This document shows positions 7,971 through 16,213 of a stretch of DNA of 64,000 nt, in pieces. The DNA is from Bacteroidota bacterium (GTDB taxonomy: Bacteria; Bacteroidota; Bacteroidia; Cytophagales; Cyclobacteriaceae). The DNA lies in contig JAEYWY010000002.1 in the NCBI GenBank assembly GCA_023428695.1, forward strand, positions 124,001 to 188,000. Direction: 5' to 3'. The position numbers and the translations under genes are program-made. The notes under the pieces were generated by a model. That model was not told where the DNA came from, made no database searches, and saw nothing but the letters and a program-made list of their open reading frames with translations. How positions within the stretch are numbered: position 1 is the stretch's first letter; the number at the start of each line of letters is the position of its first letter.

Positions 7971-8330
7971 TCAACGACGCACCGAAACAGCAAGCGATGA
8001 CCGGTCGCACTTTCCACCAATAGGAGGATTGAGTTTGGATATCTTCAACTCGACAAGATCAACAGAGGGAAATGCCTCCATGATATGGTCGATGATTTTC
8101 TTGGCAACCGTCTCGAGTAGTTTGGAAGGCTGATCCATTTCCTCCTTTACGATCCTGAATATGCTCTCGTAATTCACCGTCGCATTAATATCATCCTGTT
8201 CCGCCGCAGCGGAGAAGTCTGTCTGAACGGCAATGTCCAGCTCAAAGAAGTTCCCCGATTCTCGTTCGTGAGGGTAAACACCATGGAATGCATGGAACTG
8301 CAGGCCTTCCAACGCGATCTTTCCGATCAT
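7971..8330 (-). CDS. folB: Dihydroneopterin aldolase
   Basis: FolB cleaves dihydroneopterin to 6-hydroxymethyl-dihydropterin and glycolaldehyde in folate synthesis. At 119 residues it has the family length. GKIALEGLQFHAFHGVYPHER is the conserved N-terminus with the catalytic-site Glu, NYESIFRIVKEEM and LLETVAKKI follow, and ELKISKLNPPI carries the conserved lysine. Its start overlaps the stop of the divIVA-like gene by 4 bp, so it is probably translated from the same mRNA. It is convergent with the HesB-like gene, with a 3-bp gap. Confidence 0.95.
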   Translation of the reverse strand: MIGKIALEGLQFHAFHGVYPHERESGNFFELDIAVQTDFSAAAEQDDINATVNYESIFRIVKEEMDQPSKLLETVAKKIIDHIMEAFPSVDLVELKISKLNPPIGGKCDRSSLAVSVRR

Positions 8331-9100
8331 CCGATCTCGTCAAAGAAAGATTTATGGATTTTTACAGAGCCACGGACCTCCTGAAGTACAGGTTCCGATA
8401 CAACGGGCTCTGCCTGTTGAACGGCTTGCGGTTGCACAGGGGGTTCCTGGTTTTCTGAATTCTTTTCCAATTTCATTTCCGGCACATCGACGCGACTCTT
8501 CTTCTCGAAATCAATGTTGGGAAAAGCCACTCTTTTCGCTTCTCTCCTGGCCATTGCGAGATGCTGATCCGGATCAAAGTCTTTCGACATTTGTTTGGAG
8601 CGTTCAACGCGCTCAAGCATGTCGTTGGCGAGTCGTTTGAGATCACTAAGCAAGTCTTCCCGGGCCGACTCGAGCTTTTTATAGTTTTCAACCAATGCCT
8701 TCAGGCGATCTTCCATCTCGGCCACAATCTCTTTCGCGCGCATGTCGGATTCTTCGATGGTATCTTTTGCTTTTGACTTCGCCTCATTGAGAAGAGCCTC
8801 AGCCTTGAGTTGTGATTCTTTCAGGTGAAGTTCAGCTGTGACACGAGCTTGTTCGATCACATGAGCACCTGTATCTTCGGCAGTCTTGAGTGTTTTGTAC
8901 AGGGAACTTTCGACCTCGCGAAGCTTGGTAACTTCGCGTTCAGTGGCTTCGAGTTTTATCCGTAATTCCTTGTTCTCATCCTGTATTCTCTCCCACTCCT
9001 GCGAGAGCGTAAGAAGAAATGCATTCACTTCATCTTTTTCGTAGCCCCGGAAATTTTTCTCGAAGGTCTTCTGGCGTATTTCAATAGGAGTGATTCTCAT
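8327..9100 (-). CDS. DivIVA-domain coiled-coil protein
   Basis: The first 60 residues form the DivIVA/GpsB domain: MRITPIEIRQKTFEKNFRG, then YEKDEVNAFLLTLSQEW. A long charged coiled coil follows (about 45-190), then a proline- and glutamine-rich linker and a short conserved-looking tail, SVKIHKSFFDEIG. In Gram-positives this family binds curved membranes and organises pole growth; its role in Bacteroidota is not established. The ATG at 9100 is chosen because it starts the domain exactly; a start at 9130 would add ten residues. The length is 257 residues. It lies 11 bp after the WD40 gene and overlaps folB by 4 bp. Confidence 0.88.
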   Translation of the reverse strand: MRITPIEIRQKTFEKNFRGYEKDEVNAFLLTLSQEWERIQDENKELRIKLEATEREVTKLREVESSLYKTLKTAEDTGAHVIEQARVTAELHLKESQLKAEALLNEAKSKAKDTIEESDMRAKEIVAEMEDRLKALVENYKKLESAREDLLSDLKRLANDMLERVERSKQMSKDFDPDQHLAMARREAKRVAFPNIDFEKKSRVDVPEMKLEKNSENQEPPVQPQAVQQAEPVVSEPVLQEVRGSVKIHKSFFDEIG

Positions 9101-9111
9101 ATACTTAAAGT

Positions 9112-10020
9112 TTAAAAAATAATATGCCAAACAGAGATAGTACGGTCATCGCTTGCGCTGAGTAATTGATCGTTATGGGATGTCCATAACACCTTATTGA
9201 CAGAGGTCTTATGCCCTCCGTGACGGGCCCGGTCAATTACCTTCAGCAGTTTAAGCTCTTTAGCGTCCCACACCTTGATGGACTTATCAAGGCTACAAGT
9301 TACAAAATGTTTCTTATCCGGACTAAAATCAAGGTGATTAATCGCGAACATATGTGCCACAACCTCAGCGACTTTGGCCCGTTTATCCGACGCTTCCCAC
9401 ACCTTCAATCGGGCATCCCGCGAACCGCTGAACAGCTGCGTTCCATCAGGCGAATACCGGACTGTGAACACCGAGTTTTCGTGTGCCACCCATTCGGCAA
9501 GCAGATTCAATTCCACATCGAAGACCCGGATGAAGTTGTCACTGTACCCCACGGCGATCTCGTTCTTTGCACTGTTGATGTCGATGCATCTGGCACTCTT
9601 TTCCGAAGGTCGAACCCGCTTCCGGATCGTTAGTGTTTCGGCATCGATCATGGTAACGGAGCCGTCACCCGTCGCTGCATATAAAGCATTTTCCACGGAT
9701 TTTATGTCAAAGATCGCGGCGTCTGTGAACCTCAACGAACCAGTTTCCTGTTTAGTCTGCCAGTCCAACAAATGAATTCCCTCATAGTTATGACCCGCTA
9801 TGAGCAGACCGGTAGTCGGGTGCATGTGAAGCGCGTATACCGAGTGTGGCAATCGTGCTATCAGTTGGCCGGTGTCAGGTTCGTTCAAATCCCACGACAC
9901 CACCATACCATCACCTGATCCTGAGAAAAAACGCTCAGCGTCAAGTCCCCCGGTTATCGTGTAGATGCAGTCATTGTGCCCCGTAATGGTATGCAGTCTT
10001 TTTATCCCGACCTGAGACAT
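9112..10020 (-). CDS. WD40-repeat beta-propeller protein
   Basis: This 302-residue protein consists almost entirely of WD40-type repeats. Typical blade ends are FSGSGDGMVVSWDL, FSGSRDARLKVWEA, VTCSLDKSIKVWDA and LSASDDRTISVWHI, each preceded by a GH or AH dipeptide (GHNDCIYTI, AHENSVFTV, GHKTSVNKV). About seven blades fit the length, so it is probably one complete propeller. There is no signal peptide, so it should be a cytoplasmic protein-protein scaffold. It precedes divIVA and folB on the same strand. Partner and function are unknown. Confidence 0.92.
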   Translation of the reverse strand: MSQVGIKRLHTITGHNDCIYTITGGLDAERFFSGSGDGMVVSWDLNEPDTGQLIARLPHSVYALHMHPTTGLLIAGHNYEGIHLLDWQTKQETGSLRFTDAAIFDIKSVENALYAATGDGSVTMIDAETLTIRKRVRPSEKSARCIDINSAKNEIAVGYSDNFIRVFDVELNLLAEWVAHENSVFTVRYSPDGTQLFSGSRDARLKVWEASDKRAKVAEVVAHMFAINHLDFSPDKKHFVTCSLDKSIKVWDAKELKLLKVIDRARHGGHKTSVNKVLWTSHNDQLLSASDDRTISVWHIIF

Positions 10021-10090
10021 CCTTTTTATTGAAGGTCGAAAGTTCTAATTTTCCGAATCTTTTACCAATGCATCCCGCGTAAATCGACAA

Positions 10091-10744
10091 ATGCCAGTTG
10101 AAAAAGTTGTCCGTATTAAGGGCCGGTGCTGGGGGTTGTGGCGTCTCACAGAATCGCCCGCCACTCTCACAGGAATGCTGGCGGATTTTGAGCAGATTCC
10201 CGACACTATATCACATGAAAAGAAACGCGTCGAATGGATCGCAGGGCGCCTTCTAACGCGACACCTACTGGAAGAAATTGGGGGCGCCTATCAGGGAATT
10301 GCCAAAAACGAAGATGGCAAACCGCACCTCATCGGATCTTCCTTCAGGTTGTCATTGAGTCATTCTTTTCCTTTTGTCGCTGCGATCATTGATGCAGTTA
10401 ACGAAGTCGGTATCGACCTTGAACAACCAAAGGAGAAACTCATTCGCATTGCACATCGTGTTCTTTCACCGATTGAACTCAGGGACGCCGGTGATGACAT
10501 CAAAAAACACTGCGTGTACTGGTGTGCAAAGGAGGCACTGATCAAACTACATGGCAAAAAGGATCTGATACTAGCTGAAAACCTTCAAATCATGCCTTTC
10601 GAGCTGAAAAACGAAGGTTATATTCCTGGCAGAATAATTGTCGGACCCAACCAAAGCATGGTAAATTTGTATTATCGGGTGTTCGACAATTTTGTTTTGT
10701 CATTCACCCTGCCGCCAGACGGCAACCATGCCGAACCTAACTGA
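10091..10744 (+). CDS. 4'-phosphopantetheinyl transferase superfamily protein
   Basis: This enzyme is predicted to transfer phosphopantetheine from CoA to a carrier-protein serine. The Sfp-type signatures are present: LSLSHSFPFVAAII, VGIDLEQ (Mg2+-binding Asp and Glu), and WCAKEALIKLHG. At 217 residues it resembles the Sfp/Gsp two-subdomain type rather than the 120-residue AcpS. No polyketide or peptide synthetase lies nearby, so its target may be the fatty-acid carrier protein or one encoded elsewhere. The redoxin gene follows 6 bp downstream. Confidence 0.92.
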   Translation: MPVEKVVRIKGRCWGLWRLTESPATLTGMLADFEQIPDTISHEKKRVEWIAGRLLTRHLLEEIGGAYQGIAKNEDGKPHLIGSSFRLSLSHSFPFVAAIIDAVNEVGIDLEQPKEKLIRIAHRVLSPIELRDAGDDIKKHCVYWCAKEALIKLHGKKDLILAENLQIMPFELKNEGYIPGRIIVGPNQSMVNLYYRVFDNFVLSFTLPPDGNHAEPN

Positions 10745-10750
10745 CACGGA

Positions 10751-11320
10751 ATGAAACAACCAATGCTAATAGCAACCCTGGTGTTTGCCACATTGATTTC
10801 ACGATCGCAAACCCTGCAGGATTTTTCGTTGACCAATGTTGTGAATGATCACCAGGTTTCGCTGAACACATTTCCCTCATGCGACGGACTGGTTTTCATT
10901 TTCACAAGTAATGCCTGTCCCTATGATGAGCATTACCGCGACCGGATCAAAAAACTTGCCTCAGCATACCGCGACAAGGTTCCTGTACTATTGGTTAATG
11001 CGAACATCGAACCTGCCGAAGCAATTCCTGCCATGAAGGCGAAGTCAAGGGATTATGGTGTCGAGATTCCCTACCTGGCTGATAAGGACCAGTTGCTGAT
11101 GAAACAACTTGGCGCGACGAAGAGCCCGCAGGCATTTCTGGTGAAAAACGATAATGGCAAGTTCACGGTAGTGTATTCCGGTGCGATCGACGACAACGCG
11201 CAGGTTGAAGCCGACGTGCGGCACGCTTACCTTAAGGATGCCATTGAATCGCTCATTGCCGGTCAACCGGTCAAGAACCCGGAGATCCGACCTACCGGCT
11301 GCACGATCCGGAGAAAATAA
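10751..11320 (+). CDS. Exported thioredoxin-fold (AhpC/TSA-like redoxin) protein
   Basis: A signal peptide (about residues 1-20, ending SRSQ) precedes a thioredoxin-like domain of about 165 residues. The active-site region reads FTSNACPYDEHYRDR, with one Cys followed by Pro rather than a CxxC pair, and a second Cys lies near the C-terminus in PTGCTIRRK. The cis-Pro loop is KSPQAFLV. This pattern matches the redoxin/peroxiredoxin-like proteins common in Bacteroidota. The role may be thiol-disulfide exchange or peroxide reduction in the periplasm. It follows the PPTase gene by 6 bp and faces the cytochrome-like gene with one base between the stop codons. Confidence 0.85.
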   Translation: MKQPMLIATLVFATLISRSQTLQDFSLTNVVNDHQVSLNTFPSCDGLVFIFTSNACPYDEHYRDRIKKLASAYRDKVPVLLVNANIEPAEAIPAMKAKSRDYGVEIPYLADKDQLLMKQLGATKSPQAFLVKNDNGKFTVVYSGAIDDNAQVEADVRHAYLKDAIESLIAGQPVKNPEIRPTGCTIRRK

Positions 11321-11321
11321 T

Positions 11322-11765
11322 CTAAGGTCTTGTCATCGCGAGTATTCCTCGGGGACCTATCGCAAGAATGACGATGATGACTATCAGCGCGATCGCATTG
11401 AACGTCAGCAAAACACGCCTCTTATCAAGGTCATTGGATGTGCGTTTCGAGCGTATCCTGCCGACGGTGATGAGCGTAACGGCAATCACCATCCCAAGAA
11501 TGTGCTCAACAGTCCAGTATCGTGAATCGGCATCGCCCATCACACCACCGGAAAACCGTACCCACGGACTGACGAAATAGAGTATCAAACCCACAATAAG
11601 TTGGAGGTGCGTAAAAATCAGCAGGTAAAGACTTGCTTTGTCGTCCCATTTTCCAAACGGTGTTTTATTAGCCGAGCCGAGAATCGACTGGATAATAACC
11701 ACCAAAAGCGCGAGGAGCATGAAATATCGTATCAGGGAGTGGGCGTGAAGCAGCGAGTCGTACAT
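11322..11765 (-). CDS. Four-helix membrane protein, cytochrome b-like family of unknown role
   Basis: The ATG at 11765 gives MYDSLLHAHSLIRYFMLLALL, a common N-terminus for small Bacteroidota membrane proteins that databases often label cytochrome B. Four hydrophobic segments are visible (about residues 10-30, 45-67, 87-107 and 121-142). Histidines occur in HAHSLIRY, THLQLIVG and VEHILGM, consistent with possible heme ligation, but no strict cytochrome motif is present. The length is 147 residues. A longer frame to 11792 would only add nine residues. The function is unproven. Confidence 0.65.
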   Translation of the reverse strand: MYDSLLHAHSLIRYFMLLALLVVIIQSILGSANKTPFGKWDDKASLYLLIFTHLQLIVGLILYFVSPWVRFSGGVMGDADSRYWTVEHILGMVIAVTLITVGRIRSKRTSNDLDKRRVLLTFNAIALIVIIVILAIGPRGILAMTRP

Positions 11766-11954
11766 GGTTGTAAATTTGGCTGAAAATAGCACCGGTCAAT
11801 GAAAGTTCCGAATCTTTGACGGGATAAGTCCCCCCATTCGACACCACCGCCAAACCGAAGAATCTTACTAAAAAACTTACCTGACCTGTGCATGGCCGGA
11901 CGAACATTCCCGATTTCGTCCCAATTTCTTATCTTTCACTCCGAAATTGCGTCT

Positions 11955-12650
11955 ATGAGCCACGAATCAGTTTCAGTTGAACAAGTCGCTGCCGAGAACC
12001 AGCGCTACATGGTGAGGGTATATAGCTGGATGACTCTTGCGATGGTCATTACCGGCGCCGTCGCTGCATATACTGCGAGTTCTGAACAACTCACAATGCT
12101 AATCATTGGCAACCGGTTCGTATTAATCGGCCTTTTAGTCGTGCAGTTGATCGCAGTCGGCGTACTGAGTCGTTTGATCAATAAGATGTCCGCGACTACC
12201 GCCACCGTTATTTTCATCGTGTATTCGGTTTTGTTCGGGCTGACTCTTTCGGGAATTTTTGTCTTGTACACAGCTGAGTCGATCGGTTCAACATTCTTCA
12301 TCACTGCCGGGACATTTGGCGCGATGAGTGTTTACGGGTATTTCACAAAAACCGACCTCAGCAAATGGGGGAACCTGCTATTCATGGCACTGATCGGACT
12401 GATCATTGCCAGTGTGGTGAACTGGTTTTTCAAGAGCACGACGCTTTATTGGATTACAACGTGCGTCGGTGTTCTGCTTTTTACCGCGCTCACGGCTTAT
12501 GACACACAAAAGCTCAAGCACACCAACATCATCGGAAACGAAGGGACTGACGAAGACCATAAGGAAGCCATTATGGGCGCTCTGACGTTATACCTCGATT
12601 TCATTAACCTCTTTCTTTACCTGCTCAGGATTTTCGGTCGCAGAAGGTGA
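11955..12650 (+). CDS. Bax inhibitor-1 / YccA family membrane protein
   Basis: This 231-residue integral membrane protein has seven hydrophobic segments. The family traits are RYMVRVYSWMTLAMVITGAV at the start of helix 1, FGLTLSGIF, TAGTFGAMSVYGYFTKTDLS, TALTAYDTQKLK near helix 6, and ALTLYLDFINLFLYLLRIFG at the end. Family members are pH-dependent calcium-leak channels or regulators of membrane proteases. The ATG at 11955 starts directly before the family N-terminus, whereas an upstream GTG/ATG frame from 11892 has no support. It stands alone between divergent and downstream genes. Confidence 0.93.
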   Translation: MSHESVSVEQVAAENQRYMVRVYSWMTLAMVITGAVAAYTASSEQLTMLIIGNRFVLIGLLVVQLIAVGVLSRLINKMSATTATVIFIVYSVLFGLTLSGIFVLYTAESIGSTFFITAGTFGAMSVYGYFTKTDLSKWGNLLFMALIGLIIASVVNWFFKSTTLYWITTCVGVLLFTALTAYDTQKLKHTNIIGNEGTDEDHKEAIMGALTLYLDFINLFLYLLRIFGRRR

Positions 12651-12765
12651 GACTTCCCTTCACGGAAAATTTAGTGCGCACATATACAATCCGGTAGTCT
12701 GGGATACCGTTTTGGTGTAATTTACCGCAATAGTCGCATCTAAAAATTAACGCAGATTTTACTTT

Positions 12766-13908
12766 ATGAAAAGACTGGTTGTATTGGCTGTCGCCCTGTT
12801 CACCCTGTATGCATGCAATGACAAAGATCAGCAGGGACAGCAATCTGAGGAGACCTCTACCGGACCTGTAATTGAATCTCAAAAACACAAGTTCAGAGTC
12901 GATACATTAACCGCGGAACTTAAGAACCCCTGGGGAATTGCATTTCTTCCTGACGGCCGTGTCCTCGTGACGGAGCGCGAAGGCGTAATCCGGATTATCA
13001 AAGACGGACAATTGCAGCCGGAGAGCATCACAGTACCGGATGTTTATGCCCATGGCCAGGGCGGTCTGATGGACATCAAACTTCACCCGGACTACGAAAG
13101 CAATGGCTGGATATATCTCACCTACGCCAAGAAGGGTGAAAACGGCGGTGGTACCGTAGTGGCTCGCGCCAAACTTGAAGGAAACAACCTTACGAACCTG
13201 GAGCAACTGTTCAAGGCGGAGCCGTTCAATGATTCAGGTGTACATTTTGGTTCGCGCGTCGTATTCGATGGCAATGGCTACATCTTCTTTTCAAGCGGCG
13301 AGCGCGGCACTAAAGAAAACGCTCAGAATCTTGGCAACCATCTCGGAAAGGTGCTTCGTCTTCATGAAGACGGTCGTGTCCCATCAGACAATCCATTTGT
13401 TGGCCAGGCTGGAGCAAAGCCAGAAATCTGGAGCTATGGCCACCGTAATCCGCAAGGTGTGGTTTATGACAACGCAACGGGAACCCTATGGGATATCGAA
13501 CATGGCCCAAGAGGCGGCGATGAACTCAACCGCGTGGAGAAAGGAAAGAATTATGGTTGGCCCGTCATCACATACGGTATAAACTATGACGGAACTCCGA
13601 TTACAGATATTAAGGAAAAAGAAGGAATGGAGCAGCCGGTCCGTTATTGGGTTCCTTCAATAGCTCCGTGCGGACTCGCGAAGGTCGACAGCGACAAATT
13701 TCCCAACTGGAAGGGGAATTTGTTGGGTGGGGCGCTTGCACATACTCATGTGACCCGAATCGAGTTGAACGACGGAAAATACGTCGGCGAAGAAAAACTG
13801 CTCGACAAAATTGGTCGTGTACGGGCTGTCGAGCAGGGTCGCGATGGTTATATTTATGTGGCCACCGAAACGCCCGGCCTGCTGGTGCGACTTGTTCCGG
13901 CAGACTAA
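12766..13908 (+). CDS. PQQ-dependent sugar dehydrogenase, soluble type (lipoprotein)
   Basis: This is a beta-propeller of the soluble glucose/aldose dehydrogenase (GSDH, YliI-like) family that oxidises sugars with PQQ. A lipoprotein signal peptide ends in the lipobox LYAC (Cys at residue 17), then a charged linker, then the propeller. Visible motifs are PWGIAFLPDGRVLVTERE, GGLMDIKLHPDY, VHFGSRVVFD, GHRNPQGV and HGPRGGDELN followed by GKNYGWPVITYG. The length of 380 residues matches. PQQ synthesis genes are not in the window. A terminator follows directly. Confidence 0.92.
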   Translation: MKRLVVLAVALFTLYACNDKDQQGQQSEETSTGPVIESQKHKFRVDTLTAELKNPWGIAFLPDGRVLVTEREGVIRIIKDGQLQPESITVPDVYAHGQGGLMDIKLHPDYESNGWIYLTYAKKGENGGGTVVARAKLEGNNLTNLEQLFKAEPFNDSGVHFGSRVVFDGNGYIFFSSGERGTKENAQNLGNHLGKVLRLHEDGRVPSDNPFVGQAGAKPEIWSYGHRNPQGVVYDNATGTLWDIEHGPRGGDELNRVEKGKNYGWPVITYGINYDGTPITDIKEKEGMEQPVRYWVPSIAPCGLAKVDSDKFPNWKGNLLGGALAHTHVTRIELNDGKYVGEEKLLDKIGRVRAVEQGRDGYIYVATETPGLLVRLVPAD

Positions 13909-13928
13909 AAAGCGCAAAATCACATCAG

Positions 13929-13953
13929 AAAGGGGGCCCTTTGGGCCCTTTTT
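13929..13953 (+). terminator. Terminator hairpin after the sugar dehydrogenase gene
   Basis: AAAGGG pairs with CCCTTT around an inner CCC-TTT-GGG stem, with two bulged G, followed by more T and, shortly after, a second T run. It begins 21 bp after the stop codon. Confidence 0.75.
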
Positions 13954-14028
13954 CATTTTTTCCCAGATTTATTACCGGCCCCTGTAACATCGGGCATACC
14001 CTGGCGTCTAGTATTTGAAACTGAACGG

Positions 14029-14550
14029 ATGAACATCGAAGCTTTTCAAAATCGGGTCTTACCTGTGAAGAACAAATTGTTCCGCTTCGCGCTCCGGTTT
14101 CTTAATAACGAAGAGGAAGCAAAGGACGTGGTTCAGGAGGTATTTATCCGGGTTTGGAATGGTCGCGACCAGATGGAAGGCGTGCAGAACTGGGAAGCCT
14201 GGTGCATGCGGATCACACGGAACTTGTCGTTAGACAGGATTCGGTCGATGACGCGACGTCAGACCCAACCCATCGAAGCGCTCTACGATGCTCAGCATGA
14301 CTCTCAGACACCACTTGAATCAACAGAAGCCGATGAAAGTATGCGACAGATCAGCCAGTTGATTGCCGGTTTGCCCGAAAAGCAACGCCAGGTAATTCAC
14401 CTTCGGGATATCGAAGGCTACACGTACAACGAAATCAGCGACATTCTGGAAATCGATTTGAACCAGGTTAAAGTCAGTCTGTTTCGTGCGAGAAATGCGG
14501 TCAGGGAAAAACTCATGAAGATTAACGCTTATGGACTCCAGAAGAATTGA
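14029..14550 (+). CDS. ECF-type RNA polymerase sigma factor
   Basis: This 173-residue protein has sigma region 2 (FALRFLNNEEEAKDVVQEVFIRVW, then WCMRITRNLSLDRIR) and region 4 (LPEKQRQVIHLRDIEGYTYNEISDILEI, then QVKVSLFRARNAVREKL). It is therefore an extracytoplasmic-function type sigma factor. Its last 20 bp overlap the next gene, a membrane-anchored protein in the position of an anti-sigma factor. Two DUF4252 genes follow, so the operon is probably autoregulated. The inducing signal is unknown. Confidence 0.95.
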   Translation: MNIEAFQNRVLPVKNKLFRFALRFLNNEEEAKDVVQEVFIRVWNGRDQMEGVQNWEAWCMRITRNLSLDRIRSMTRRQTQPIEALYDAQHDSQTPLESTEADESMRQISQLIAGLPEKQRQVIHLRDIEGYTYNEISDILEIDLNQVKVSLFRARNAVREKLMKINAYGLQKN

Positions 14551-15040
14551 CGAACTATTGGCCAGGTACTGGGAGTGCGAGACAACGCTTGACGAAGAGC
14601 GCGAGCTTCACGAGTATTTCGCCGGTGAACGCGTGTCGTACGAGCATCAACAGACCGCCGCACTGTTCCGCTATTTCCGCGAAAACAAAAAAAAATCAGT
14701 AGACGACGCATCCTTTGATAAGGAAGTTGTCTCGCGCCTGGTTGTAAAAAAACCAGGAAAAGTGGTTCACCTGGTGCGCAATTCCATGCGCATCGCAGCC
14801 GGAATCGTGGTGCTGTTTGTCGCCGTGTACTTTATCCGTACAGAGGTTCGCAAGACAACGCCTCAGGAAATTGTAGACACGTACGACGATCCGCAGCTGG
14901 CGTTCGAGGAAACAAAAAAGGCCTTGATGATGATTTCGAAGGGATTCGGCAAGGCTGAAGAAGGAGCGAAAAAACTCAATCTCTTCAATGAGGCCCGCGA
15001 AGAAATTCAGAAATCTGACCCCGAAGAATCACAATTATAA
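14531..15040 (+). CDS. Putative anti-sigma factor, single-pass membrane protein
   Basis: The N-terminal half (MDSRRIDELLARYWECETTLDEERELHEYF) resembles the short helical cytoplasmic domain of Bacteroidota anti-sigma-like proteins: a wECET segment followed by an EE(R)ELxxYF helix. One transmembrane segment lies at about residues 90-108 (IAAGIVVLFVAVYFI), with a helical extracytoplasmic tail after it. There is no zinc-binding HxxxCxxC motif. Assignment as an anti-sigma factor rests on this topology and on the 20-bp overlap with the sigma gene, not on a strict motif. The length is 169 residues. Confidence 0.7.
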   Translation: MDSRRIDELLARYWECETTLDEERELHEYFAGERVSYEHQQTAALFRYFRENKKKSVDDASFDKEVVSRLVVKKPGKVVHLVRNSMRIAAGIVVLFVAVYFIRTEVRKTTPQEIVDTYDDPQLAFEETKKALMMISKGFGKAEEGAKKLNLFNEAREEIQKSDPEESQL

Positions 15041-15072
15041 AAAGCATTTAAAATCTTAATCTGACGAAAAAT

Positions 15073-15597
15073 ATGAAACACGTAATCGCTACAGTATCCT
15101 TCCTGATGATCATGTCGGGCGCGTTTGCTCAGGATGCTATCTCTCAGTTTTTTACTAAATACCAGAATGACGAAACATTCAGCCAGGTAACAGTATCTTC
15201 AAAAATGTTCAACCTCTTTACCAAGATGGACGCCGAATCTCCGGAAGACAAAGAGGTGCTGAATGCAATCAGCAAGCTGAAAGGACTACGCATTCTTGCA
15301 AAGGAAGACGCACGCAACGCCCGCGAATTGTACAAGGAAGCGTTTACACTGATTCCGGTGAAGGACTACGAAGAACTGATGTCAGTACGCGACAAGGACA
15401 AGGATATGAAGTTTTTCATCAAGGAAAAACCAAATGGAACGATCTCCGAATTGCTGATGATAATGGGTGGAAATACAGACTTCATGGTTCTGAGCCTCTT
15501 TGGAGAAATCGATCTTGCTCAGGTGTCTCGGATTGGAAAGAAAATGGATGTGAAGGGTCTCGAAAATCTCGAGAAGATGGACAAGAAAAACAAGTAA
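15073..15597 (+). CDS. DUF4252 domain exported protein (first copy)
   Basis: A signal peptide of about 20 residues (ending AFAQ) precedes a DUF4252 domain. Typical features are ISQFFTKYQNDETFSQVTVSSKMFNLF, LKGLRILA and the repeat-like FFIKEKPNGTISELLMIMGGNTDFMVLSLFGEIDLAQVS stretch, of which only the pattern is cited. The function of DUF4252 is unknown. It follows the sigma/anti-sigma pair by 32 bp, and a paralogue follows downstream. The protein is likely periplasmic or attached to the outer membrane. Confidence 0.88.
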   Translation: MKHVIATVSFLMIMSGAFAQDAISQFFTKYQNDETFSQVTVSSKMFNLFTKMDAESPEDKEVLNAISKLKGLRILAKEDARNARELYKEAFTLIPVKDYEELMSVRDKDKDMKFFIKEKPNGTISELLMIMGGNTDFMVLSLFGEIDLAQVSRIGKKMDVKGLENLEKMDKKNK

Positions 15598-15616
15598 TCA
15601 CAGCATTAACGTTTTC

Positions 15617-15653
15617 GCACACCGTCCGCTACGGTTCGGTGTGCTTTCTGTTT
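15617..15653 (+). terminator. Hairpin between the two DUF4252 genes
   Basis: GCACACCG and CGGTGTGC form a perfect 8-bp stem with a 12-nt loop, followed by TTTCTGTTT. It may be a partial terminator or attenuator that lowers expression of the second DUF4252 gene relative to the first. Confidence 0.6.
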
Positions 15654-15680
15654 CAATCATATCCTATAACCACAATACGT

Positions 15681-16178
15681 ATGCGTTTTTTGTTTGTATG
15701 TGTGTTGCTTTGCACCTGTCTCAGCTCCTTCGCGCAAAGCAAAACCACTGAGAAACTTCACAAAGACAACAAGGAAGCACTTGCCCTGTTCTTTTACAAC
15801 AACACGCTGAGAATGCTCAATCAGTCAGGCGACCCCGACTTCGACGCACTGATCAAAGACATTGAAAAAATGAAGTTTCTGATGATCGACAAGACGAAGT
15901 TTGGCGCTACCGACTATAAGAAACTTGTCACCGGATACAAGTCTGAGGCATTCGAAGAGATCATGACCAGCCGTTTTGAGGGAAAGAACTTCGATGTATT
16001 CCTCAAGGAAGAAAACGGTAAGACAAAAGGGATGATCGTCACGGTCAACGACTCAACCAACCTTTTTGTTCTGGATATCGTCGGCAGTATTGCCCTTGAC
16101 AAGATCACTTCTTTTTACAAAAGCCTGGACGAAGGCACGGAGATCGGACAAAGGATCAAATCATTCGGCAAAGATTGA
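15681..16178 (+). CDS. DUF4252 domain exported protein (second copy)
   Basis: This 165-residue protein starts with MRFLFVCVLLCTCLSSFAQ, a clear signal peptide, which is why the ATG at 15681 is preferred to a GTG at 15639. The mature part resembles the first copy in layout: an N-terminal helix, the segment MKFLMIDK in place of LKGLRILA, FDVFLKEENGKTKGMIVTVND, and LFVLDIVGSIALDKITSFYK. The two copies are clearly diverged, so the duplication is old. The function is unknown. The ABC transporter genes follow 35 bp downstream and may be read from the same transcript. Confidence 0.85.
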   Translation: MRFLFVCVLLCTCLSSFAQSKTTEKLHKDNKEALALFFYNNTLRMLNQSGDPDFDALIKDIEKMKFLMIDKTKFGATDYKKLVTGYKSEAFEEIMTSRFEGKNFDVFLKEENGKTKGMIVTVNDSTNLFVLDIVGSIALDKITSFYKSLDEGTEIGQRIKSFGKD

Positions 16179-16213
16179 TCATAGCTGTAATTGACGCGCA
16201 TACTTCCCGACTA

